Shown piece after piece: positions 15,408 through 21,990 of a stretch of DNA of 21,990 nucleotides. The number at the start of each line of letters is the position of its first letter. Within the stretch, counting starts at the first letter, position 1. The notes beneath the pieces were generated by a model. The model saw only the letters and a program-made list of their open reading frames with translations, searched no databases and was not told the DNA's origin. Both the position numbers and the translations under genes were made by a program. Source of the DNA: an uncultured Anaerobutyricum sp. (lineage in GTDB: Bacteria > Bacillota > Clostridia > Lachnospirales > Lachnospiraceae); contig CAKREJ010000018.1 of the NCBI GenBank assembly GCA_934317185.1, positions 1 to 21,990 on the forward strand, given 5' to 3'.

Positions 15408-15445
15408 ACAGGAAAATTACCTGTGAGAATTACATATACTATAAT
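15408..15445 (+). promoter_or_regulatory. Divergent promoter region with small inverted repeat
   Basis: The 107-base gap 15393-15499 separates the minus-strand gene from the small plus-strand ORF. It is AT-rich. A perfect TATAAT lies at 15440-15445, 17 bases after a poor -35 (TTACCT at 15417-15422). A 5-bp inverted repeat, ACAGG AAAATTA CCTGT (15408-15424), overlaps that -35 and could be an operator shared by both genes. No good minus-strand promoter was found by eye. Confidence 0.4.
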
Positions 15446-15499
15446 ATACAGGAACTATTATCTGTAATTAATCCATTTTATGAGGGGAGCAAAAAGAAT

Positions 15500-15631
15500 A
15501 TGAATGAAAATCTCATTGTGGAAGATAATACAATTTACGAAATAGATCCGGAATGTCTTAAGAAAAAATACGAACAACAGGAAAAGAAAGAAAAGGAAGA
15601 AATTCATTTATCAGAAGCAGATGAAAAATAG
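15500..15631 (+). CDS. Small 43-residue acidic/lysine-rich ORF with one cysteine
   Basis: The ORF starts at ATG 15500 behind GAGGGGAG (15482-15489) and the TATAAT at 15440, and ends at TAG 15629-15631. The first half (NENLIVEDNTIYEIDPEC) is mixed, with the only Cys at residue 19. The second half is a Lys/Glu/Gln-rich helix. There is no signal peptide or membrane segment. The stop codon lies inside the left arm of the palindrome at 15624-15746, so the last two codons are also repeat sequence. I do not recognise a family; a small regulatory protein or a leader-like peptide are possible. The promoter, Shine-Dalgarno and codon style support a real gene, but the length keeps it uncertain. Confidence 0.6.
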   Translation: MNENLIVEDNTIYEIDPECLKKKYEQQEKKEKEEIHLSEADEK

Positions 15632-15746
15632 AAAATAGATACTGGTAAAATGTGACAGTAGTTGTTGCGTGAAGAATGTTCGCATACGGCTCACATTCTT
15701 TACTCACTCCGAGGTCACATTTTTCCAGTATCTATTTTCTATTTTT
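15624..15746. repeat. 123-bp near-perfect palindrome, probable terminator or small palindromic element
   Basis: The arms 15624-15656 and 15714-15746 are 33 bases long and inverted complements of each other with one mismatch. The 57-base middle contains a second inverted repeat (AAGAATGT at 15672-15679 against ACATTCTT at 15693-15700, with further pairing outside it after a bulge). The right arm ends in a T-run (15742-15748), so transcription from the small ORF would meet a strong hairpin and T-tract and probably stop. The arms are far longer than a usual intrinsic terminator. A MITE-like or repeated extragenic palindrome is therefore an alternative. Only one copy is present in this window. 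Confidence 0.8.
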
Positions 15747-15811
15747 TTGTTGTCTACCTTCAGAAGAAATGAAATTAAAGCATAAATTAAATAGTAAAAT
15801 AGTCGCTTTTC

Positions 15812-15840
15812 TGTAAATGATATGGTAATATGTATTTACA
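15812..15840 (+). promoter_or_regulatory. Operator-like inverted repeat around a possible extended -10
   Basis: TGTAAAT (15812-15818) and ATTTACA (15834-15840) form a perfect 7-bp inverted repeat with a 15-base spacer. Within the spacer, TG-G-TAATAT (TAATAT at 15826-15831) could be an extended -10. The -35 (TCGCTT, 15803-15808) is poor. A repressor bound here would cover the promoter of the giant surface-protein gene, whose start is 37 bases downstream with GAAAGGGGAAAGAG as the ribosome binding site. The gap 15747-15876 shows nothing else. Confidence 0.4.
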
Positions 15841-15876
15841 CATGACAATGATGTATTCAGACGAAAGGGGAAAGAG

Positions 15877-18800
15877 ATGAAAATGTTTAAGAGAGTACTG
15901 GTGCTGGTATTGTCTGTTCTACTATCTTTTAGTATGATGGGGAATACGGTGTGGGCTATGACAGCAAGCACGGAAGAAAATCAGTTAAGAGAAGAGGAGA
16001 CGAATCCGGATGAAGCAGAAGGTGGAGAGGAGAAAGATCCGGAAGCTTCGGAGGATTGTGCAGATGGACATACATGGGGAGAGCATCAGTTAGGCGAGGC
16101 ACCTACTTATGATGATGCCGGAACGATAGTTCATGTGTGTACGGTATGTGGTGAGGAAGAAGAGATTCTGGAAGAAGAGTGGAGTGCTTCTGATTATGAG
16201 CTTGCTCAAAGAAAAATGAATTTTAAAGGTGAAGTTACATTTGGAGAAAAGCAGGTAGTTACATTAAGTACAGAGGAAGAAGAGCTTGGGCAGTATTTTT
16301 CGTTTATACCAGAAGAAACAGGTAGTTATCAGATACATCTGGATAATGAAAATCTGAGTGGAAATTTTGTAAATAATGACGCAGATCTTTCTGATATGGA
16401 AGAAGGCGAGGAACTTCAGGCAGGTCAGAAATACTATATTTGTGTTTTAGGAAGTGGAGAGGGAACTCTCTGGCTTACTAAAGCTGGCGATAAGATAGAC
16501 ATCTCTTCCGGATATAAGATTATATTTAATGAAGATGGTCCATTTACAGTGAATACAGATGATTCCCCTGTTGAGCCGGATATAGATGTTGTTTCGATAA
16601 ATGATGAAGGAGACAGCGATGTAACTTTTGATGTGGATTATGAGAATAATACGTCAGCGGGTAAGGCAGTCGTTATTGCAACAGGAACCGGACGTTATAC
16701 AGGAGAACTCCGTAAAGAATTTACAATAGAGAAGTTAGACCAGGAGCCGGATCTGTCTTCTGTTTCTAACCTTTCTCTCGCAGAAGAAGAGAGTAAGAAG
16801 GTCACTCTTGAGGATTTGATCGGTGATGTAACAATTACCCCTGCGGAAGAGGGATATGTAGAAGTTACAAAGGAAGAAGGCGAGCTTTGCTATAGTATAA
16901 AGGCAGTAAAATATGGAACGGTGTTTCTGACGATTACGGCCTCCGGGAATAACTATTATAAAGAATATAAAGGAAAAGTAAAGATTATTGTTTCAAAGGC
17001 TGCTCATCATCATACTTATCTTATGAAAGATGAGAAGGGAGAGTATGTAAAGGATACGACGAAGGGAGAATATCATAAGGCTACCTGTAAGGAAGCAGAG
17101 TATACCCTGTATAAATGTGAAGATGAAGAGTGTGGTTATGAAGAAAAGGTATTGGGCTCATCAGAACTTGCTCCTCATACATGGGGAGACCATGAAGCTT
17201 CTGATGATGAAGATAAGATGCCGACTTATGATAATTCAGGTACTTTAGTTCATGTATGTACTGTATGCGGAGAAGAAGAAGAGATTGAAGAAGAAGATTG
17301 GGATGAGGGTGATTATAAATTAGTCCAGCGTTTGAAAAATGACGTAAAGGATGCATCCGGTAATGTTGTGAAGCTGGAAGAGGGTAAGACACAAACACTT
17401 ACACTTTCTACCTATAATGATGATGAATACGGTCAGTTTCTTACTTTTATACCAAAAGAAGATGAGGCTTACCAGATTAAGGTAAAAGAAATAGAAGGTG
17501 CTGATTTTGAGACTGTTTTTGTACAAGACGATGTAGAACTTACAGAGCTAAGCAGTGCAGAGACACTTAAGGCCGGAACAACCTACTATGTATGCGTTCG
17601 TGGAACCGGTAAATGTGAAGTGTCTGTAAATAAAGTAGTTAAGCAGATTAATATAGCAGATGAAGGCTATCAGGTGAAGTTCGTCGATGATTTGAATACA
17701 AAGGAATTTGAGGCAGATGGCACACCGATCGAGCCGGAGATCGAGGAAGTTACACCAAAGTATGAAGATGAGGAAGTTACTTATAACGTAACATATAAAG
17801 ACAATATAAATCCGGGTACAGGTACGGTGTATATTACCGGTTCAGGAAATTATACTGGTACGATTACAAAAACATTTAAGATTGTCCAAAAAAAACAGAC
17901 ATTAGATTTGGCAGATATTACCTTAGCGGAGGAAAAAGATCCAGAGAGAACGATTGATCTTAGTGAGCTGGTCGGAGAGATTACGTTTGTTCCTTCGGAA
18001 GCAGGAATTATAGAAGTAAAGGAAAAAGAGACTGCGGCAGGTGATGACGGCAAGTTATATACAGTAAAAGCTTTGAAGGCAGGGAAGCTTACTCTTACGA
18101 TCAAGGCTGCAGGAGATACCTGTTATCAGCCTTTTGAAAAAACAATTTATGTGTATATTTCAAAGGCGGAGCATCATCATACCTATTTAAGTAAAGATGC
18201 TTCCGGCAATTATACAGTATATAAGCCGGCAAATGGAACCTCGATCAAAGCTTATCCGGCAACTTGTATCAAGGCGGCCTATACGGTTTATAAATGCGAG
18301 GATAAAGACTGTGGCACAGAAGAAACGGTTGTTGATCCAAAAGGAGCATTAGCGGCACATAAATATAAAGAAGAAGTAATAAAGCCAACCTGTATGGCAG
18401 AAGGATATACAAAGGAAGTATGTACGGTATGTGGCTATACGCAAATAAAAGAGAATTCTTCTGTTGAGAAGCTGGACCACGATTTTGAATATAAAGAAAC
18501 TATCGCTGCTACAGAGAATTCCCGTGCCTATAACTTATATGAGTGTGAAGTTTGTCATATACAGCAAAGAGAGTATTTTGGATGTGTCGGCGGTGCTACA
18601 GCCAATGGAAAGCATACTTTTGTGAGTCAGGTAGTAAAGCCAACCTGCACGAAGGATGGCTACACAAAGAATACCTGTACAGTATGTGGTTATTCTGAAA
18701 CAGTAGACGAGACAGATTCACTGGGGCATGACATGAAGGAAACAAAGTATGCTCCGACGGAAAGCAGTTATGGATACACACATTCAGAGTGTAGCCGCTG

Positions 18801-21198
18801 TGGATATTATGTAGATACGATTACAAGCTGTAAAGTCAGGATTGTCGATGGTAAAGAAGTTTTTGAACATGAGGGAACACCGATTTCAGGTTCGGAGAGT
18901 CAGGAAGATTGTACGAAGCCGGGAACGAGAAAGTATAAATGTACTTTATGTAAGAGAACTTATGAGAAGGCAATACCAGAGGAGCTTCCGGCAAAAGAGC
19001 ATACATGGGTCGTTGAAAAGGGAGATGAAGCTACCTGTGAAGAAGATGGACTGAAAAGCTGTACAGTATGTAAAACGACAGAAGTAATCGCAAAGCTCGG
19101 ACATAAAAAGGTGAAGGATGAGGCGAATTCCAGACCGGCTACTTATGATGAAAAAGGAGTGAATGCATATAAGTGTTCGAATGAGGGATGCGAACAGACC
19201 TGGGAAGAATATACAAAGAGACTTTGTGATTACAAAGGAACAATAGCAGTTGGTTCTAAAGCATTAAATATTCCGGAAGGAAAGAATGCACATGGATATT
19301 ATTATAAGTTTTCACCGGCAGTAACAAAGAATTATTTTGTTACGGGCAATGACGTATTTGATACTACTTTTTGTGAGATGGATGATGATCTGACAGAACT
19401 TGGGGATGCTGCATTGCTGACAAAAGGCAAAACATACTATGTGTGTGTAAACGGAGAAGGACAGGGCAAGGTAACCATTTCGAATATTACAGACTTTATT
19501 GATATTAAAAAACAAAATTGTAAAATTCAGATATTGGATGATCCGGCTTCTATTGTTTATACAGGAGAGGAAGTGGAGCTTGATAATGTAAGACTCCTTA
19601 AACCGGATAATACACAGATCGATTTTGCGGAAGACTGGGTAACTTATAAAAATAACGTGAATGCAGGAACGGCAACGATAAGCATTACAGGTAAAGGAAA
19701 ATATACGGGTACTATTTCTAAGACATTTACTATTAACAAGGCCGCACAGGATATTGAAGAAAAATATCTGGATCTGCAGGTCGGTGAAATAAAGGAACTG
19801 GATAAATGGGAATTCTTTGGAGATAATATTTCAGTAACCGTTCCGGAAGAACAGAAGGGATATGTGGCTATAATTCCAATAGAAAAGGGATATAAGCTAC
19901 AGGGAAAGAAGGTCGGAACCGTTAATTTACATATTCATGCAGATGGAGATGCAAATTATAAAGCAATAGATGTTACGATACCGGTAACGATTATGGCAAA
20001 AGGTCATATTCATTCATTTGGTGAGGTGGATGCAGCTACCGGAAATCCAACGGGAGAGACGGATGAAAAGAAAATTCAGGCTATGATTGCACAGGCACCG
20101 GCAAATTTGGCAGTAAAAGAAAGCTTTCAGGCATCTGTTGATAACAAAAAGAGTCGAGTCACCCTTATATCAAGAAACTGTGAAGATGGGAATGAATATG
20201 AGATTCAGTGCCTTGAAGAAGGATGTAATAATCATACAATTTCTTATCTTGATGCGAGGGAAGAGATTCAAAAGGAGCACGTTTATAAAACGCATACAAC
20301 ATCGGATGGCGATGTGGAGACAGACGGAACGATTATAGAAGCACCAACGTATGATAAGATAGGTAAAAAGGAAGTGACCTGTACAGTATGTGGGGCAAAA
20401 ACAATAGAAGAGATCGACTGTCTTGAACGAGTGGATTTAAGTGATCTTGAAGTAGAGCTTTCCCGTACATATTTTATGTATGACGGTAAAGAAAAAAGAC
20501 CGGCAGTGAAGGTTTATGATGAGGATGAGAAGGTTATATCCCCTGGTTTATATACCGTCACTTATCAAAATAATAAAAATCCGGGAGCCAATACGGCAAG
20601 AGTGCTCGTGAAGGCAAAGACCAGTGTTAAACCACAGAATGATAAGTATTGTGGAAGTGTGACAGTAACTTACTCGATTGTACAGTCTGCTTTAAGTAAG
20701 TCTAAAATTGTTGCAGGAAGTTCTGCGAAGCTTACACTGAAAGGAATATATACGGTCGATGACTATGAGATGAACAGAGATGGAATTATTTCCTGGAATA
20801 GAAAGACCGGTGCAGTTACCGGAAAGAAAGCAGGAAAGGTCAGACTGACTATTTATGGATATGATAAAGACGATAATGATATTACTGTTTCTGTAAATGT
20901 GACCGTTCTTCCAAAAGCTACTGCTATCAGTAAGGTAAAGCCGCTTAAAAAAGGTAAAGTTGCTGTTTCATGGAAAGTAAATAAAACTTGTGGTGGCTAT
21001 CAGGTACAGTATAGCCTTGATAAGAAGTTTAAAAAGAAAGTAAAGACAGTAAAGGTTACAAAAAGAACAGCGAAATCCGTCACGCTTAAAGGATTAAAAG
21101 CGAAAAAGACATATTATATACGGATGCGTTCAGTAGATTCAAAAGCAGCAAAAGTAGTCTCTGCATGGTCAAAAGTGAAGAAAGTAAAAGTAAAATAA
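15877..21198 (+). CDS. Giant secreted cell-surface repeat protein (CxxC ribbons, MBG-like, Ig-like and Fn3-like parts)
   Basis: A 1773-residue exported protein. A signal peptide (residues ~1-27, MKMFKRVLVL then a hydrophobic core, cleavage likely after VWA) opens it. Two long modules (~65-433 and ~434-827) share the order HTWG-xH ribbon with CTVCGEEEE, a beta-rich part ending in FIPE, a KYYxCV strand, an MBG-like unit (GRYTG and NYTG around 270 and 655), an Ig-like part and an HHHTYL ribbon. Residues ~828-1114 hold tandem CxxC ribbons (PTC, GYT, CTVCGY). A third, partial module (~1115-1370) repeats the MBG-like unit (GKYTGT near 1274). Another ribbon lies near 1507. An Ig-like part spans ~1604-1678, and a strongly basic Fn3-like domain (~1680-1773) ends the protein. 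There is no LPxTG anchor, so retention could rely on the basic C-terminus. Adhesion or wall binding is inferred. Confidence 0.9.
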   Translation: MKMFKRVLVLVLSVLLSFSMMGNTVWAMTASTEENQLREEETNPDEAEGGEEKDPEASEDCADGHTWGEHQLGEAPTYDDAGTIVHVCTVCGEEEEILEEEWSASDYELAQRKMNFKGEVTFGEKQVVTLSTEEEELGQYFSFIPEETGSYQIHLDNENLSGNFVNNDADLSDMEEGEELQAGQKYYICVLGSGEGTLWLTKAGDKIDISSGYKIIFNEDGPFTVNTDDSPVEPDIDVVSINDEGDSDVTFDVDYENNTSAGKAVVIATGTGRYTGELRKEFTIEKLDQEPDLSSVSNLSLAEEESKKVTLEDLIGDVTITPAEEGYVEVTKEEGELCYSIKAVKYGTVFLTITASGNNYYKEYKGKVKIIVSKAAHHHTYLMKDEKGEYVKDTTKGEYHKATCKEAEYTLYKCEDEECGYEEKVLGSSELAPHTWGDHEASDDEDKMPTYDNSGTLVHVCTVCGEEEEIEEEDWDEGDYKLVQRLKNDVKDASGNVVKLEEGKTQTLTLSTYNDDEYGQFLTFIPKEDEAYQIKVKEIEGADFETVFVQDDVELTELSSAETLKAGTTYYVCVRGTGKCEVSVNKVVKQINIADEGYQVKFVDDLNTKEFEADGTPIEPEIEEVTPKYEDEEVTYNVTYKDNINPGTGTVYITGSGNYTGTITKTFKIVQKKQTLDLADITLAEEKDPERTIDLSELVGEITFVPSEAGIIEVKEKETAAGDDGKLYTVKALKAGKLTLTIKAAGDTCYQPFEKTIYVYISKAEHHHTYLSKDASGNYTVYKPANGTSIKAYPATCIKAAYTVYKCEDKDCGTEETVVDPKGALAAHKYKEEVIKPTCMAEGYTKEVCTVCGYTQIKENSSVEKLDHDFEYKETIAATENSRAYNLYECEVCHIQQREYFGCVGGATANGKHTFVSQVVKPTCTKDGYTKNTCTVCGYSETVDETDSLGHDMKETKYAPTESSYGYTHSECSRCGYYVDTITSCKVRIVDGKEVFEHEGTPISGSESQEDCTKPGTRKYKCTLCKRTYEKAIPEELPAKEHTWVVEKGDEATCEEDGLKSCTVCKTTEVIAKLGHKKVKDEANSRPATYDEKGVNAYKCSNEGCEQTWEEYTKRLCDYKGTIAVGSKALNIPEGKNAHGYYYKFSPAVTKNYFVTGNDVFDTTFCEMDDDLTELGDAALLTKGKTYYVCVNGEGQGKVTISNITDFIDIKKQNCKIQILDDPASIVYTGEEVELDNVRLLKPDNTQIDFAEDWVTYKNNVNAGTATISITGKGKYTGTISKTFTINKAAQDIEEKYLDLQVGEIKELDKWEFFGDNISVTVPEEQKGYVAIIPIEKGYKLQGKKVGTVNLHIHADGDANYKAIDVTIPVTIMAKGHIHSFGEVDAATGNPTGETDEKKIQAMIAQAPANLAVKESFQASVDNKKSRVTLISRNCEDGNEYEIQCLEEGCNNHTISYLDAREEIQKEHVYKTHTTSDGDVETDGTIIEAPTYDKIGKKEVTCTVCGAKTIEEIDCLERVDLSDLEVELSRTYFMYDGKEKRPAVKVYDEDEKVISPGLYTVTYQNNKNPGANTARVLVKAKTSVKPQNDKYCGSVTVTYSIVQSALSKSKIVAGSSAKLTLKGIYTVDDYEMNRDGIISWNRKTGAVTGKKAGKVRLTIYGYDKDDNDITVSVNVTVLPKATAISKVKPLKKGKVAVSWKVNKTCGGYQVQYSLDKKFKKKVKTVKVTKRTAKSVTLKGLKAKKTYYIRMRSVDSKAAKVVSAWSKVKKVKVK
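16069..18357 (+). repeat. Two large tandem modules in the surface protein gene
   Basis: Module A (16069-17175, 369 codons) and module B (17176-18357, 394 codons) encode the same domain order, recognisable from the shared starts HTWGEH/HTWGDH, the shared CTVCGEEEE motif and the shared ends SKAxHHHTYL and ATCxxAxYTxYKCED. A third, partial relative lies around 19219-20030. The copies are clearly diverged at protein level, so the duplication is not recent. Slippage or recombination between them would change protein length by about 370-390 residues. Confidence 0.75.
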
Positions 21199-21201
21199 TC
21201 A

Positions 21202-21223
21202 AAAAAACAATTAAAAAACAATT
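21202..21223 (+). repeat. Exact 11-bp tandem repeat after the surface-protein gene
   Basis: aaaaaacaatt occurs twice back to back (21202-21212, 21213-21223), directly after the stop codon. A small 7-bp hairpin (AAGAATA/TATTCTT, 21250-21269) follows. Neither looks like a terminator by itself; the real one is at 21282-21321. Confidence 0.5.
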
Positions 21224-21281
21224 AATAAAGAAGAACAGCATTTTACAGTAAGAATACCGAAATATTCTTGAAGGGTGTTGT

Positions 21282-21321
21282 AATAAAAGGGATTGCCAAA
21301 GGATTGGCAGTCCCTTTTATT
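21282..21321. terminator. Bidirectional intrinsic terminator
   Basis: AATAAAAGGGATTGCCAA (21282-21299) pairs with TTGGCAGTCCCTTTTATT (21304-21321) through an 18-base stem with one G-T wobble, around the 4-base loop AGGA. Both strands end in a T-rich stretch. It lies between two convergent genes, the surface protein (stop at 21198) and the cysteine-rich protein (stop at 21347), and so can end both transcripts. Confidence 0.85.
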
Positions 21322-21346
21322 GTCTGCTTTTAGAACAGAATAACTA

Positions 21347-21589
21347 TTAGCAGCCGCAGCTACATCCACATCCGTTTCCGGAAGTGCCGATACCGAAGCC
21401 ATTACCACAGCAGCATAAAATGAGAATGAGCCAGATAAGATTATCATTGCCACATCCACAGTCATTTCCGTTATTGCAGCATAAAAGGATTAAAAGCAGC
21501 CAAAAGCAGTTGTTAAAGCCACAGTCGTTTCCACATCCGCAACCGGAAGAACAGGAATTTTGGCAGTTAGTAGCAGCCAGATCACTCAT
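21347..21589 (-). CDS. Cysteine-rich small protein, 'chorion class high-cysteine HCB protein 13' type
   Basis: I chose the ATG at 21589 (80 residues) for its perfect GGAGGT seven bases upstream. The longer in-frame ORF, starting at 21742, would add 51 low-quality residues that run through the probable promoter. Seventeen of 80 residues are Cys. Two hydrophobic stretches, NCFWLLLILLCC (27-38) and NLIWLILILCCC (50-61), each follow a CGCGND motif, so the protein looks like two copies of one unit, with a glycine/cysteine tail (GCGCSCGC). The name is one I recall from database annotation of such clostridial proteins; its function is not known. The composition would suit a disulfide-linked structural layer, such as a spore coat, or a membrane-bound metal-binding peptide. 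The gene is monocistronic with a terminator behind it. Confidence 0.8.
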   Translation of the reverse strand: MSDLAATNCQNSCSSGCGCGNDCGFNNCFWLLLILLCCNNGNDCGCGNDNLIWLILILCCCGNGFGIGTSGNGCGCSCGC

Positions 21590-21619
21590 GGGAGTTACCT
21601 CCGTTTTTTGATTACAGTT

Positions 21620-21660
21620 TATAGTATGCATTGTAAGGGGAATGTTGCTTTTCTTAACAA
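21620..21660 (-). promoter_or_regulatory. Candidate promoter of the cysteine-rich gene
   Basis: On the minus strand, TTGTTA (plus 21655-21660) and TACAAT (plus 21630-21635) are separated by 19 bases, a spacing longer than ideal for sigma A. Immediately downstream is CATACTATA (plus 21620-21628), which fits the CATAnnnTA -10 pattern known for the mother-cell sporulation factors sigma E and sigma K. No good -35 element for those factors was found at the proper distance. Both readings are by eye. Confidence 0.35.
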
Positions 21661-21800
21661 AAAATTTTTTACCAAGAGGAAGGAAAAGGAAAAAATCAGA
21701 AAAGGGCAAAAAAATAGAAGGATTAATATGTGAATATTTCATAAAAAACAGGGTTAAAAAACATTTTTCTTGATTTTTTTGAAAAAAATGAAAAAACGAC

Positions 21801-21829
21801 TTGTTTTTTATTCAAAAATAGAATACAAT
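21801..21829 (+). promoter_or_regulatory. Predicted sigma-A promoter for the aminotransferase gene
   Basis: TTGTTT (21801-21806) and TACAAT (21824-21829) are separated by exactly 17 bases, with A/T tracts just upstream that could act as an UP element. Transcription would start near 21836, giving a ~100-base leader before the GTG at 21937. Confidence 0.6.
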
Positions 21830-21936
21830 TACCACTGGTATATGAAATAAGTGAAGAAAAGCAGTTAAAATATTGTTTCTAGCTGCTTTGGAAATATATT
21901 AGTGTTTACACTGGATAAATTTTGGGAGGTAAAGAA

Positions 21937-21990
21937 GTGAAACCATACAGAGAATTAAGCAAAGAAGAATTACTGGCATTACAGGAAGAA
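21937..21990 (+). CDS. N-terminus of a probable PLP-dependent aminotransferase (3' end outside window)
   Basis: Eighteen codons are visible, from a GTG start with GGGAGGT six bases upstream, and the frame is open to the window end. The sequence MKPYRELSKEELLALQEE resembles the N-terminus of the class I/II fold aminotransferases (alanine-glyoxylate or aspartate type) that are common in Lachnospiraceae, as I recall them. The catalytic lysine and PLP site lie outside the window. The gene call is fairly sure from the promoter, the ribosome binding site and the frame. The enzyme name rests on short N-terminal similarity only. Confidence 0.55.
   Translation, partial: MKPYRELSKEELLALQEE

Larger units (their letters stand above)
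21590..21936. other. Divergent intergenic region
   Basis: This 347-base gene-free stretch is very AT-rich, with several T- and A-runs (about 21660-21800). It contains the ribosome binding site and promoter of the cysteine-rich gene on the minus strand (to about 21660) and a sigma-A-like promoter for the aminotransferase on the plus strand (21801-21829). The ~107-base leader after that promoter shows no recognisable riboswitch or terminator. The A/T tracts at 21740-21800 could bend DNA or act as UP elements; this is not tested. Confidence 0.6.

Noticed and set aside
16069..18357. CRISPR-like or other short-repeat array
   Set aside because: The repetition is at protein level over ~370-394 codon modules inside one reading frame; there are no short identical direct repeats with unique spacers.
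21211..21465. 84-residue minus-strand ORF across the terminator
   Set aside because: It overlaps the cysteine-rich gene in another frame and runs through the strong terminator hairpin, with no ribosome binding site or recognisable domain.
21590..21742. N-terminal extension of the cysteine-rich ORF to 21742
   Set aside because: The added residues are low-complexity translation of an AT-rich intergenic region and cover the likely promoter; the internal ATG has a perfect GGAGGT.

Overview
The window is low-GC DNA with strong GGAGG-type ribosome binding sites, short intergenic gaps, ATGA-type gene overlaps and coding bias typical of gut Clostridia. A cysteine-rich 'HCB-type' small protein and a giant secreted protein with CxxC, MBG-like and Fn3-like repeats point to the Lachnospiraceae. 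The family assignment is an inference from gene style; no rRNA or tRNA gene is present. No CRISPR array or transposase was seen.

Positions 1-14822 form one dense signalling neighbourhood. First comes a five-gene plus-strand run: the tail of an unrecognised protein, a zinc-ribbon/P-loop GTPase of the double-GTPase type, a GAP1-like partner that starts inside its stop codon, a four-helix membrane protein, and a large protein with two helix-turn-helix-like modules. A likely sigma-A promoter (5626-5654) then drives a trio: a membrane-anchored FHA protein, a FtsW/RodA-type SEDS glycosyltransferase and a class B penicillin-binding protein whose gene overlaps the SEDS gene by 170 nt. A kinase-like gene on the minus strand converges on the PBP gene and shares a divergent promoter region with the next plus-strand run: PP2C phosphatase, Ser/Thr kinase, vWA protein, a protein combining degenerate kinase-like and vWA-like parts, and a small beta-barrel protein.

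The inferred logic is a phospho-signalling circuit. Two kinases and a PP2C phosphatase set phosphorylation states, the FHA protein reads phospho-Thr at the membrane, and the SEDS/PBP pair is a dedicated peptidoglycan polymerase and crosslinker. The GTPase/GAP1 pair and the vWA proteins look like assembly or switch modules. The kinase/phosphatase/FHA/RodA/PBP set recalls the mycobacterial pstP-rodA-pbpA-pknA-pknB-fha locus. GTPase, GAP1 and vWA components recall NTP-dependent, possibly defensive systems predicted by comparative genomics. The combination of both is the most interesting part of the window.

Positions 14835-21990 are separate units: an unrecognised minus-strand protein, a 43-residue ORF ending in a 123-bp near-perfect palindrome, a 1773-residue secreted repeat protein behind a promoter with an operator-like inverted repeat, a bidirectional terminator, a minus-strand 80-residue cysteine-rich protein, and a strong sigma-A-like promoter ahead of the first 18 codons of a probable PLP-dependent aminotransferase.
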